Assembly: GCF_000227115.2 (NCBI RefSeq)
Contig: NC_016484.1
Location: forward strand, 62,001 to 126,000
DNA length: 64,000 bases
Source: Naumovozyma dairenensis CBS 421
Lineage: Eukaryota; Ascomycota; Saccharomycetes; Saccharomycetales; Saccharomycetaceae
Direction of reading: 5' to 3'
In this document: positions 1 through 10,040 of the stretch, piece after piece
How positions within the stretch are numbered: the first letter of the stretch is position 1
Layout: each line of letters starts with the position of its first letter
Program-made: the position numbers and the translations under genes
Notes under the pieces: generated by a model
The model's input: the letters and a program-made list of their open reading frames with translations, nothing else
The model's database searches: none
Told to the model about the DNA's origin: nothing

Positions 1-2991
1 CTTCCCATCATAACTTTCTAATATCTCTGTCACTTTACCATCAAATGAAGCCATTTTTACCTCCGCTTCTTCAAGCCTTTCATTTGCATGATCAATTTCA
101 GTATTGTAATTAGATTCTATTACCAATGATTGTTGTTGTATAGAATTAATCGCTTGTCTTAAACGACTTAGAGAATTTTTGAAATGTTTGAAGGCGTCTT
201 TAAATGTTGTATTTTCTTCAACCATGGTTTGTAGTAAAACGATGGCATTGTTAATTTTTTCTGAGTTTTCATTTTCAGCCATTTGAAGTTTCTCAGTCTT
301 TTCCACTAGCTTTGACTTCAGTTCATTTAATTCTTTTTCTTTCCCTTGCAGTTGGCTTACGCTATTGGCTAAAAAGGAGTTTTTCTGTTCCAGAGTCGTA
401 TATACAGAAGCAAGCTTATAAGTGGCTTGTTTGAGGTCATTTTTGACTTTGGTGTATTTATTTTCCAATTTCAAATGAGATTCTGTTTTCATGTCCAAAT
501 CTTCTTGTACTTCTTTTAATTCTCGCCTTAGAGTTCTGAATTGATTTTGTAACTCCTCTAGGTTTTCATAGTAAAGATATGAAATATCTGAATCATTTAC
601 GCTTTCTAGTTTCTTTCGTTCAAAAGTATATGTTTGTTGCTTGGCAGGTTCTTTCTCTTCGTTTTTGATTTGCGTATTTTTAGGTAACTCACGTTCAGAT
701 AGTGATGTCTCCAATTGAAGGACCTTATTGTCTAATAAATTCTTTGATAAAGTCATTGTCAGTATTTTGTCTTCCAAATTTTTATTTTTTGATTTCAAAT
801 TGGATATTTCTTTATCTAAAAATGAAATTTTCTGTTCAGCTACCGAAAGTTCTATAATTTTTGATTGCTCGAGGTTATTTACCCCTCCAGTAATTAGATT
901 TTTTTCAAATAGCTCATTTTCAGCTAAATCTTGTTCCAATGTCTTTATTTTGTTTTCTAACTTATCTACGTATTCTTTTAAAAGATTGTTATTATCTTTC
1001 ATCTCATCGAAATTGAGGGCATGTTTTTCAACTTCCATTTTTGATGTCAATTGTGATTTCTGCAGCGTTTTTATTTTATTCTCTAACTCTTCTAGCACCT
1101 TCACGTGTTGTTGTTTCATTGAAGATAATTCATTAGTTAATCTTTCCTTCTCCAATTCACATTGCTGCAAGCTAGATATCGAATTATTTGAAGTATTGGA
1201 TTGGATTGTCGAATTCGTCACTAGCAACTTATAAGAGTCTCTTTCTTGCGAAATGATGTTGATCTTCGATTCTAATGTTTTTATATGTTTTTCCAAGTCC
1301 ACACTTGTACTTTTCGCAGATTCGACTATTTTATTATTATCGGTGATCCTCAACGTCTTTTGCTGTTCTTGTTCTTGTCTTTCTAAGGTCTGTACTAATT
1401 GTCTTGTCGTTCTTAACAATTCCATATTTTTCTGTTGTAACTCTTTAACATTTTGAAAATGAAGCAGTCGTTTTGAAATAATTTTGTGTGAGTCAGTATC
1501 ATTTTCTGTATTTTCGTTAGATACAATTTTTTTTACAAGGGTAGCCTCTTTTTCAGTGAATGGAGATTTATTATCGATACATAATAAAAGATATTGGACT
1601 TGATGAGCCAAATCGGACCTTTGCCTCAGTAATTCATCATTGAATTGTTCATTGTTAGATATTTTCTTTTGTAAATTGGTTAATTCTCTATCTTTTATGT
1701 CTCTTTCTTTAGCAGTTTCTTCAAGTGATGAAGTGATCCTCAATAATTCCCTTTCTAGAGAAGAATTTCTTTCTTTAAAGGAATCTATCATGGGTAATTT
1801 CTGTTCTAATTCCACTAAAAACGATTCGACTTGTCTTTGTAATGTATCTTTATGTCTTTTCTCTTTAACGAGTTGTCTTCTTAGTATCTCTATTAATTTT
1901 TTTGGATTCCCAAATTTGGAGATTAATTTCTTCTCATCAATATTAATATACTTATCGACAGTTGATTTCAACTCGTTACATTCTTTTTCTGAATTTACAA
2001 GTTTCTCCTTCAGGTCAACTAGTTCCTGGATGATCTTTTTTTCAGGAGTTTCCAAATTCTTCGACGTTAAACGTTCTATTTGCTTTTTATACGATGCAAT
2101 TTCATTATGTAACAGTTCATTGACTCTTTGCTTTAAAGTGATTTCTTTGGCAAATTCTTGTTTACTAGAATTTAGATTGTCATCCAGATCTTTAATTCTG
2201 AACAATTTTCTTTGCAAATCGGTAGAGAGTGATTCATTCATATATTTCAAAGTTGCAATTTCAGACTTTAATGACAATATTTCACTTGATACTATTTGAA
2301 GTTGGTCCTGAAGACGGGATGCATCTTCCGCAGAGGAATATAACTTTTTATTCTTATCAGTTTCCTTACATTTAATTTCTAAATAAAGATTGTTCTCTCG
2401 AAGTAATTTCATTCCAGTTTGAAGTTTCTTATTTTCAGTATTAGCAAGCCATAACTCTTGGGTCATTGAGTCCAATTTCCCTTCGAAGACTCCGATTTGT
2501 TCCTTGAGAGCTGAATTCTCCGTTAATGAGTCTTGTAATTCTAATTTTGATTGTTCCAGGACATTTTCAGTCTTACGCTCCCTTGCTTCCAACGTCGTAT
2601 GATCCCTCTGCATAGCCTCTAGATCGTATTTTATTAGTGTTATTTCCGAGTTAAGAGCATCATTGGAATCAAATTCCTTTTGCTTTTCACTAACAAGTTT
2701 TTCCCTCGCAACGAGATATCCAGATTCTTTCTCTTTTAATTTTTTGTTTTCAAGTTGTAGGTTGAAATATTTTTGCGATATGGTATTAATTTTACCTTCA
2801 TATACATGTTTTATGTCATCAATTGCAGCACTAACGAAACTGTTCTCTTTCATAAGGTCATAAGCTTTAGTATAAATTTTCTCTAAAGCATGCTCATCCA
2901 TTGACTCCCATGTATTACCTGGTAAGTCAAAGAAAGATGAAATTTTATCTATTATGGATGGAGTAGGTTCATTTCTGCTGTCAGTTGACAT
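1..2991 (-). CDS. MLP2: Mlp1/Mlp2-type nuclear-basket coiled-coil protein, N-terminal 997 residues (runs off window)
   Basis: An uninterrupted minus-strand frame runs from an ATG at 2991 to the window edge, so the C-terminus is missing. The start reads MSTDSRNEPTPSIIDKISSF. Nearly all of the rest is heptad-rich coiled coil (Glu, Lys, Leu, Gln, Asn) with almost no proline, as in the TPR/Mlp filament proteins of the nuclear pore basket, which act in mRNA surveillance and chromatin tethering. A stretch near residues 330-400 (LRRQLVKEKRHKDTLQRQVE, then FLVELEQKLPMIDSFKERNS) resembles the matching part of yeast Mlp1. The divergent neighbour RPL40 followed by SLN1 matches YIL149C-YIL148W-YIL147C, so the positional orthologue is MLP2. 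Mlp1 versus Mlp2 cannot be settled by sequence here. Family 0.9; paralogue uncertain. Confidence 0.85.
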   Translation of the reverse strand, partial: MSTDSRNEPTPSIIDKISSFFDLPGNTWESMDEHALEKIYTKAYDLMKENSFVSAAIDDIKHVYEGKINTISQKYFNLQLENKKLKEKESGYLVAREKLVSEKQKEFDSNDALNSEITLIKYDLEAMQRDHTTLEARERKTENVLEQSKLELQDSLTENSALKEQIGVFEGKLDSMTQELWLANTENKKLQTGMKLLRENNLYLEIKCKETDKNKKLYSSAEDASRLQDQLQIVSSEILSLKSEIATLKYMNESLSTDLQRKLFRIKDLDDNLNSSKQEFAKEITLKQRVNELLHNEIASYKKQIERLTSKNLETPEKKIIQELVDLKEKLVNSEKECNELKSTVDKYINIDEKKLISKFGNPKKLIEILRRQLVKEKRHKDTLQRQVESFLVELEQKLPMIDSFKERNSSLERELLRITSSLEETAKERDIKDRELTNLQKKISNNEQFNDELLRQRSDLAHQVQYLLLCIDNKSPFTEKEATLVKKIVSNENTENDTDSHKIISKRLLHFQNVKELQQKNMELLRTTRQLVQTLERQEQEQQKTLRITDNNKIVESAKSTSVDLEKHIKTLESKINIISQERDSYKLLVTNSTIQSNTSNNSISSLQQCELEKERLTNELSSMKQQHVKVLEELENKIKTLQKSQLTSKMEVEKHALNFDEMKDNNNLLKEYVDKLENKIKTLEQDLAENELFEKNLITGGVNNLEQSKIIELSVAEQKISFLDKEISNLKSKNKNLEDKILTMTLSKNLLDNKVLQLETSLSERELPKNTQIKNEEKEPAKQQTYTFERKKLESVNDSDISYLYYENLEELQNQFRTLRRELKEVQEDLDMKTESHLKLENKYTKVKNDLKQATYKLASVYTTLEQKNSFLANSVSQLQGKEKELNELKSKLVEKTEKLQMAENENSEKINNAIVLLQTMVEENTTFKDAFKHFKNSLSRLRQAINSIQQQSLVIESNYNTEIDHANERLEEAEVKMASFDGKVTEILESYDGK

Positions 2992-3752
2992 GGTTATAGT
3001 CTTCCCTTAAACTATATTTCGTTAACCAATGTTTAGTAGAGACAAATACGAGCTTTTCGAGCAACAATTGCGAGGTCAATTTGAATGGTTCAATAATTTT
3101 GGTTCTTAATTGCCCTATGTAAAAGGTCTTGGCCACACAATTACTATGATATCGATGGACCAATCTAGCGACTCTCCTGTCTTTGTTCTTCTTTTTCTAT
3201 TCCTTCACTACTGTGCTTCGCTTAGAATTGCTCTGTTAGCAATTTCAATTCACAATAATCTCTTCACCGGGTAATACAAAGAAACAAATTGCACTGGTCA
3301 CGTGCCTGTAAAAAATAATAACAAGACTGCTTTTTTGAAATGATCACCAGTACATCTGCCCTTTTTCATGGTGCACGGAGGATAAGAGACATTTAAATAT
3401 TTTCGCACAAGAGAGAAGGGACGGACGGACAGATATATTCGTAACGGGCAGAAAATACCCTTGAACTGTGAGGAAAGGGAAGACCTAGACAGAGGGATAG
3501 TCCACCACCAGACAACTGGTAAGTTAGTGAGAAGTCCTTTGTGTCTCTCCTTAGTACCTCAGCGAAGGTCGGCCTAGCTCTGCCTAGCGTTGGCCAACAC
3601 TTTCCCTGTGAGAGGGGCTCGGTGTAGACTCCTAGTAGCCTCAACACTCCCCTGTAGTAGTAATGTAACACGAATGAAGTAGTGTATATTAGAAATGGTA
3701 TCGTAAGAAACTAATAAAGGTGTCTCTATGATAAAGAAACCAAGATTCAAAA
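2992..3752. promoter_or_regulatory. Divergent MLP / RPL40 intergenic region
   Basis: About 760 bp between divergent starts. It holds a CACGTG box near 3300 (Cbf1-type) and a GC-richer stretch at 3415-3650, unusual for this window and perhaps linked to strong ribosomal-protein transcription. I could not find a clear Rap1 site. A 92-codon open frame on the minus strand (3393-3671) has no recognisable similarity and I do not call it a gene. Confidence 0.5.
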
Positions 3753-4679
<927 letters not shown>

Positions 4680-4929
4680 TCGCTTTTTATCAAGAATACT
4701 ATCACTATATATCAATCGTATATTGTTTATAAGTTTCTTTTATTTCATTAACAGTATCTAAAATATGTTCAACGATTTTTTCATAAAAATAAAAATTAAA
4801 GGAATGGATTACTATTACGAACTTCAGGAACTACAAAAACTATTCGATATATTCATGATATGCTTATTTTTAAATTAATGTCAAGTGTATAGATTTTTAT
4901 GTAAAAAAATAAAATAAATAAAATTCTTA

Positions 4930-7900
4930 TCATTCTGTTGGAGATTTCCAACCTGGACAGTACTCTTTTATTATTGTTCTCAACTTTGGTCTCTTGATAG
5001 GTTTAGATAAGAATCCATTCATACCAGATTCTAAACATTCCTTGATATTACTATCATCCGCAAATGCAGTTAATGCAACAATCGGATGATCATAATGTAA
5101 ATCTTTACGAATCATCTTGGTGGATAACAATCCGTCGACTTTTGGCATTTGAACATCCATAAATATTATATTATATGAATCATTTTGTTCAGATAAGGTT
5201 TTCACTTTATCAAATGCCTCTTGACCATCACATGCAAGATCAATTTTATTCACACCCTCCAAATTTAACATTCGTTTAATAACTTCCTGATTGACATGAT
5301 TATCTTCTGCAACCAAAATTTTAATGTTTTGAGCGGGATCTTCATCTTTGTTCGATTCAGATAAGACAGGAACATTTCTACTAGACGTTGCAGTACCTGT
5401 ACTTTGTAAAAATGGTCTATCTAAACTAACAGGATAATCACCGTGATTATGGGAATGGTTATGAGTATGTTCATGTTTATGCTTATGTTCTTTTTCATGA
5501 ATATTATTATTATTAGTATTTTCCGAGGTATTAGTTCTATCTTCGCTATGATGAGTTGTACTGTTATTACTATTATTACTTTCCTCGCCATCACTACTGG
5601 AACTACCGGAACTACCAACGCTAGCTTGACTACCATTTTTAATCTCCTCTTCGTTCTCTGGGACATGATTTAAATCAGTAACAGTACCAAATGTGACGGT
5701 GGAAGCTCTTGATTTTTTGCTCCGTATACTTCTAGCCAATTTAAATTTGACTTTCCTATTCTTCCTACTTTCAGGATTAAATTCGTCTTCAAATGGATGT
5801 TCCATATCATCAAAGTTAATTTCTCTAGTTTGCTTCAATGGAACGGTAAATGTAAATGTACTTCCTACGCCGACCTCAGATTTCAATTTCATTGTACCAT
5901 GCATCATATTGGCTAATTGGCGACAAATGGATAAACCTAACCCAGTCCCACCATATTGCCTTGATAATGTTTGATCACCTTGAACAAATGGTTGGAAAAC
6001 AGATTCTTGTAATGTCTTATCGATACCAGGACCAGTATCTTCAACTGAAATTTGTATTACCCAAGTTTTTGGATCTTCTATTAATACACCTGCATCATTA
6101 TTTTCATCGTCATCATATAATCCAGGAGATTTCTTAAATTGACTGTTAAAGATGGCATCATCATACGAACTTGTACTAGTTGATACCAGTGAAATATTAT
6201 CACATACACTATCAGTTTGTTCATCTAGGTTTTCTGTGTCATCAGTGTTTTCATTTTCTGCATCTTTCGTTGCAATTTTTTCATCATCTAAATCATCAGC
6301 AGATTTCTCGTCTTCAAATGATGTTTCTGAATTGGTAGTATCTTTACCAGAAGTTGTCGAGGAGCTGTTATTATTCTCTGATTTTGGAGACGGTATAGAT
6401 TCGTTTGTTTTTTCGATAGGATTGGAACAACCAAGAAGTTCCGTACCTTGTTTAACATAAACTTCTTTGAAGTTATTTTTAGCACTTAAGGCTTCATCAT
6501 ATTCACCAATTAATTTAACTTTTACGTTAACTTTCCCATCTACTGGAGTAAATTTCAATGCATTCGATACTAGATTCATTACTATTTGAATAATTCTATT
6601 TGAATCACCGTACAAGACCATTGTTCTAATAGTATTCGGGGTTAAAGTTATAGATAATTTAACTCGTTGATCCTTAGCCACTTTACCAAAGATAGATTTA
6701 ATTTGTAAAGCCACATCTGTAATGCAAAAATCTCTTTTCTCCAAAGTAGTTCTTTTCAATACGTTCTTGGAAAATGTTAATAGTTCAGTCAAGATGTGTA
6801 ACAATAGTTCACCTGATCTAAAGATTAATTTTAGACTACTCCTTATTTTAGAAATATCAGTCTCTTCCATGGAAATCGCAGTCATACCAAGGATACCATT
6901 CAATGGGGTTCTTAATTCATGAGAGATATTTGCAATAAATACCGTTTTCGCTTCATTTGCCCGTTCAGCTTCAATTTTAGCAGCTTCCAACTGTTTAGTT
7001 CTTGCTCTAACTCTATCTTCTAATAATGCATAATGTTGATCTAACGCATCTGTCATTGTATTAAAGGTATCTGTTAAATCAGATAATTCATCTGAAAATA
7101 ATCGACGATAATCGGGCACTCGAGCTTCAATTAGATTTGCTGACGTAGTTAAATGTCCACTTTTTGTACTAAACTCAGTATGGTCACTAAATACACCTAC
7201 TGAACTACTTCTTCTCAACTCAGGTGTACCTTGTCTTGGTGATAAATTGGAAACTGAATCAGATTGGAAATTATTACCATGTAGAGGGAGATTTAAATTA
7301 TTATCGGGACTTATATTGTTGTTGTTATTGTTGTTGTTGTTAATGTCGTTATTGTGATTATGGCGGTTAATTGATAATCCCAACGGTGATGGTGACAATC
7401 GTTGTGGTGACATGTTTCGGATTGTATTATGTTGATAGGAATGAGTAGGATATATTTGTTTTTCACCAGTATATTGTTGTACTGATGATGCCGACGATCT
7501 ATTTCTATAATGACTAGTATTTCTACTTGGAAGTTTCAAAGAATTGTTTCTACTGACACTTCTACTATCTGGATTAGTTGATTTTAAACCTCTACCTTCT
7601 GAAATCAATTCGGTTGCCTTTTGTAATCTAACAATTGGTTTTACAGCCCAATGAGCCAGGGGGAAAGTCATAATGAACACGAATACGCCAATTGCCACGA
7701 CAGTCCCTGCGATAATTTTAGCCAATTTAGTTGATGGTGATAAAAAGACAGATTCAGCTTGCGAGACCACCGCTACCCAATTAACAAAACTAAAAGTACA
7801 TGGAGAATACCCTATAGCGACATTTTTCGAATAGAAGAATTTTGTACTTTTCAACGAACCACCTTTACCTTCTCTCAAGGCAGAACTTAAAAATGAACCG

Positions 7901-8709
7901 TTAGTTAACCGATAAGTGGAATTGATAATATATGATGGGGCACCCATTGGTGCAAATACAAAACGATAAGCAGTCAATGCACTTACGTTATTATAAACAG
8001 CAGAAACGATTGCTACGTTTGATTTTTCTAAGGCTGTTGTATCATTGAAAACAGTTCTTAAGCCTTCGGCAGACATTACTACTGTCAAGTAACCATAAAC
8101 TCTAGATTCAGCTAATATGACACTTGGATTTGCGAAAATGGGGAGTGACATTGACATTAAATATGTTGAACTATTCAATACGGGATCAGTTAAAATCCCC
8201 GTAGTTTCCAGGGATGAAGATAAGGGAATATTAGTGGATAAAGGTAAAAGTTTTGCTAAGATACTGTCAGGAATTTGATCACCAGTTCCATTGTTAGTTA
8301 CATTTAGAACTGTTGTAAACGATGCATCATAAACTTTTGCAACTGAAAACAAATTACTTGAACTTAAGAATTTCTGTAGTATACTTGCTGAATCTGCCCA
8401 ATTTTCATTTGATTTATTACCCGCTACATAGTTCGTTAATGCATATTGCAAAGTATCCCTTGATGATACATAATAACATTGATAATAAAGGTAATTTAAA
8501 GTTTGATCAATTTGAGATGATTTTAATTGAGCTGCAATGTATAATCTATCTGATCTTAGATTTTTATAATTTGCAGTAAAATACACCCCTGTAGTAATGG
8601 CTAGAATCATTAAAGATACACAAGCAACAATACTAACTAGAGCAGTTAGTTGAGCTCGAATACCTATCCTAAAAGGCGGTTTCAGTACAAATTTGTCAGG
8701 TATTTTCAT
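4930..8709 (-). CDS. SLN1: Hybrid sensor histidine kinase (osmosensor)
   Basis: 1259 residues (yeast Sln1 is 1220). Order of parts: transmembrane segment at about 21-46, extracellular sensor domain with many NxS/T sites, second transmembrane segment at about 330-352, HAMP and coiled linker carrying a species-specific Asn/His/Ser insert, dimerisation/phosphoacceptor domain with His597 in SHELRTPLNG, ATPase domain with N box (MNLVSNALKFTP), G1 (VEDTGPGID) and G2 (YGGTGLGLSICRQ), an acidic/Asn/His-rich linker, and a receiver with the phosphoacceptor Asp1185 in FMDVQMPKVDG. Sln1 autophosphorylates and feeds the Ypd1-Ssk1 and Skn7 branches, restraining the Hog1 MAP kinase at low osmolarity. All catalytic motifs are intact. 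The linker has a long acidic insert between the N and G1 boxes. Confidence 0.97.
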   Translation of the reverse strand: MKIPDKFVLKPPFRIGIRAQLTALVSIVACVSLMILAITTGVYFTANYKNLRSDRLYIAAQLKSSQIDQTLNYLYYQCYYVSSRDTLQYALTNYVAGNKSNENWADSASILQKFLSSSNLFSVAKVYDASFTTVLNVTNNGTGDQIPDSILAKLLPLSTNIPLSSSLETTGILTDPVLNSSTYLMSMSLPIFANPSVILAESRVYGYLTVVMSAEGLRTVFNDTTALEKSNVAIVSAVYNNVSALTAYRFVFAPMGAPSYIINSTYRLTNGSFLSSALREGKGGSLKSTKFFYSKNVAIGYSPCTFSFVNWVAVVSQAESVFLSPSTKLAKIIAGTVVAIGVFVFIMTFPLAHWAVKPIVRLQKATELISEGRGLKSTNPDSRSVSRNNSLKLPSRNTSHYRNRSSASSVQQYTGEKQIYPTHSYQHNTIRNMSPQRLSPSPLGLSINRHNHNNDINNNNNNNNNISPDNNLNLPLHGNNFQSDSVSNLSPRQGTPELRRSSSVGVFSDHTEFSTKSGHLTTSANLIEARVPDYRRLFSDELSDLTDTFNTMTDALDQHYALLEDRVRARTKQLEAAKIEAERANEAKTVFIANISHELRTPLNGILGMTAISMEETDISKIRSSLKLIFRSGELLLHILTELLTFSKNVLKRTTLEKRDFCITDVALQIKSIFGKVAKDQRVKLSITLTPNTIRTMVLYGDSNRIIQIVMNLVSNALKFTPVDGKVNVKVKLIGEYDEALSAKNNFKEVYVKQGTELLGCSNPIEKTNESIPSPKSENNNSSSTTSGKDTTNSETSFEDEKSADDLDDEKIATKDAENENTDDTENLDEQTDSVCDNISLVSTSTSSYDDAIFNSQFKKSPGLYDDDENNDAGVLIEDPKTWVIQISVEDTGPGIDKTLQESVFQPFVQGDQTLSRQYGGTGLGLSICRQLANMMHGTMKLKSEVGVGSTFTFTVPLKQTREINFDDMEHPFEDEFNPESRKNRKVKFKLARSIRSKKSRASTVTFGTVTDLNHVPENEEEIKNGSQASVGSSGSSSSDGEESNNSNNSTTHHSEDRTNTSENTNNNNIHEKEHKHKHEHTHNHSHNHGDYPVSLDRPFLQSTGTATSSRNVPVLSESNKDEDPAQNIKILVAEDNHVNQEVIKRMLNLEGVNKIDLACDGQEAFDKVKTLSEQNDSYNIIFMDVQMPKVDGLLSTKMIRKDLHYDHPIVALTAFADDSNIKECLESGMNGFLSKPIKRPKLRTIIKEYCPGWKSPTE

Positions 8710-9480
8710 GAAAGAGAATACAATAACGTAGAGTTATATTGGAATGGAAGCTTGAATATGAAAAAATAACGGTTAATAATGAATGGGGATATGATGGCAA
8801 TGCTCGAGATTTCTATAGGTTTTCGGAAATGGTAATCACAGACTATACATTCTTGCGATTGTTTTATTTCTACAGATCTACGTACTAAATTTTGTATCAT
8901 CGTGAAATTGAAGATCTGAAAGAGGGCGACGCGTCGCATATTTAAAAATATTATTATTATTAACAGATCTTTTTGAAAGTAATAAATAATCTATGAAGTC
9001 TCTTTAATTAAGGCAGCATATGATTTTTAACTTTCCAACTGGGTGTGGTAAAAAGAAGAATACCTATAATTAATTTCGTGTGATGGGCAGAATCTAGTCG
9101 TTTTGTGCTTTTTCGGTCCCTCTCTATAATTAACAACAATATTGATAAGAACAAACTGACGCCCGTAGCTCTACGTACTTACTTAGTCAGCACAGGTTTC
9201 TTGAGAAGTAGTTTACATCACGGACTGAACCAACTGTCTTGTAGAAACAAATTGGAAATAAAAGGCTCTTTTGGGTAGTTCTTTATGTGAATTAATATTT
9301 GTAACATGTATCAACCTATTGTATTGCAGAGCGAAGATATAGCTCGAGACAACGAATAATACAGGCTGGTGTTAGATCCCGTTTTCCTACGTAAAAAGAT
9401 AGATATGTTTTATATGGTGATGACGATTGGTCAACACAATAAATATAGGTTGACTATTAAGTAGCCTACTCCATGCTTAA

Positions 9481-9666
9481 TACAATAACAACAGCAAGAA
9501 CCCTAATGATCATCAATTAACATTGCGAACAACAAACGATAATATCGAGGACAATGGTAGTAATGGTTCCCTGGTGGCTGAAGATATGAATCCTCTGTTT
9601 CTAGAAGTGGTTCATCTTCACATATTTCTTATCAATTCTTATATCAAGTATTTTTTGCTCAAATTA
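9481..9666 (+). other. Short open stretch, possible relic (62 codons)
   Basis: Open from just after a TAA at 9478 to a TAG at 9667, with one internal ATG at 9586. The translation has coding-like composition for this genome (NNSKNPNDHQLTLRT, then DNIEDNGSNGSLVAEDMNPL) before turning hydrophobic and random. I do not recognise it. It could be a decayed gene end or chance. Confidence 0.2.
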
Positions 9667-9883
9667 TAGAAATGTCATGTGTTTTTGTTTATTTTTTATT
9701 TACATGAGGTTGTATGTAGCCACTAAATGTTAATAAAGGATAATTCAAAAATATTTTAATTAAAATTTTAAATTGTTATCAGTTTAACAAAGGGGATTTT
9801 AGAATTGGAAAAGGAGTAAATCTCAAACATTTAGAAAAAATAATATATACGAAAAGATGTAGAATATGAATATATAAAAAGTG

Positions 9884-9914
<31 letters not shown>

Positions 9915-9934
9915 NNNNNNNNNNNNNNNNNNNN
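9915..9934. other. Assembly gap (20 N)
   Basis: Twenty N bases directly after a (TA)n tract, probably a fixed-size placeholder for a simple repeat that did not assemble. Confidence 0.95.
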
Positions 9935-10040
9935 GAATATGGAAAAAATATGGCGGTATGACTGTATGAATATATATAAAAAAAAGTGTAAGTTTTCTTG
10001 AGATGCAGGTTAATTTTTTTTTTCCTTCTTGTATTCGGTT

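Larger units (their letters stand above)
8710..10040. other. Intergenic region between SLN1 start and ATG32 end
   Basis: SLN1 promoter plus ATG32 3' flank, 1.33 kb. It holds a perfect Tbf1-type motif AACCCTAA at 9499-9506, a (TA)n tract at about 9884-9914 ending in a 20-base gap (9915-9934), and an open, Asn-rich stretch at 9481-9666 discussed under findings. No conserved gene recognised. Confidence 0.5.

Noticed and set aside
3393..3671. 92-codon minus-strand open frame in the RPL40 promoter
   Set aside because: No similarity recognised, odd composition, and it lies in regulatory DNA.
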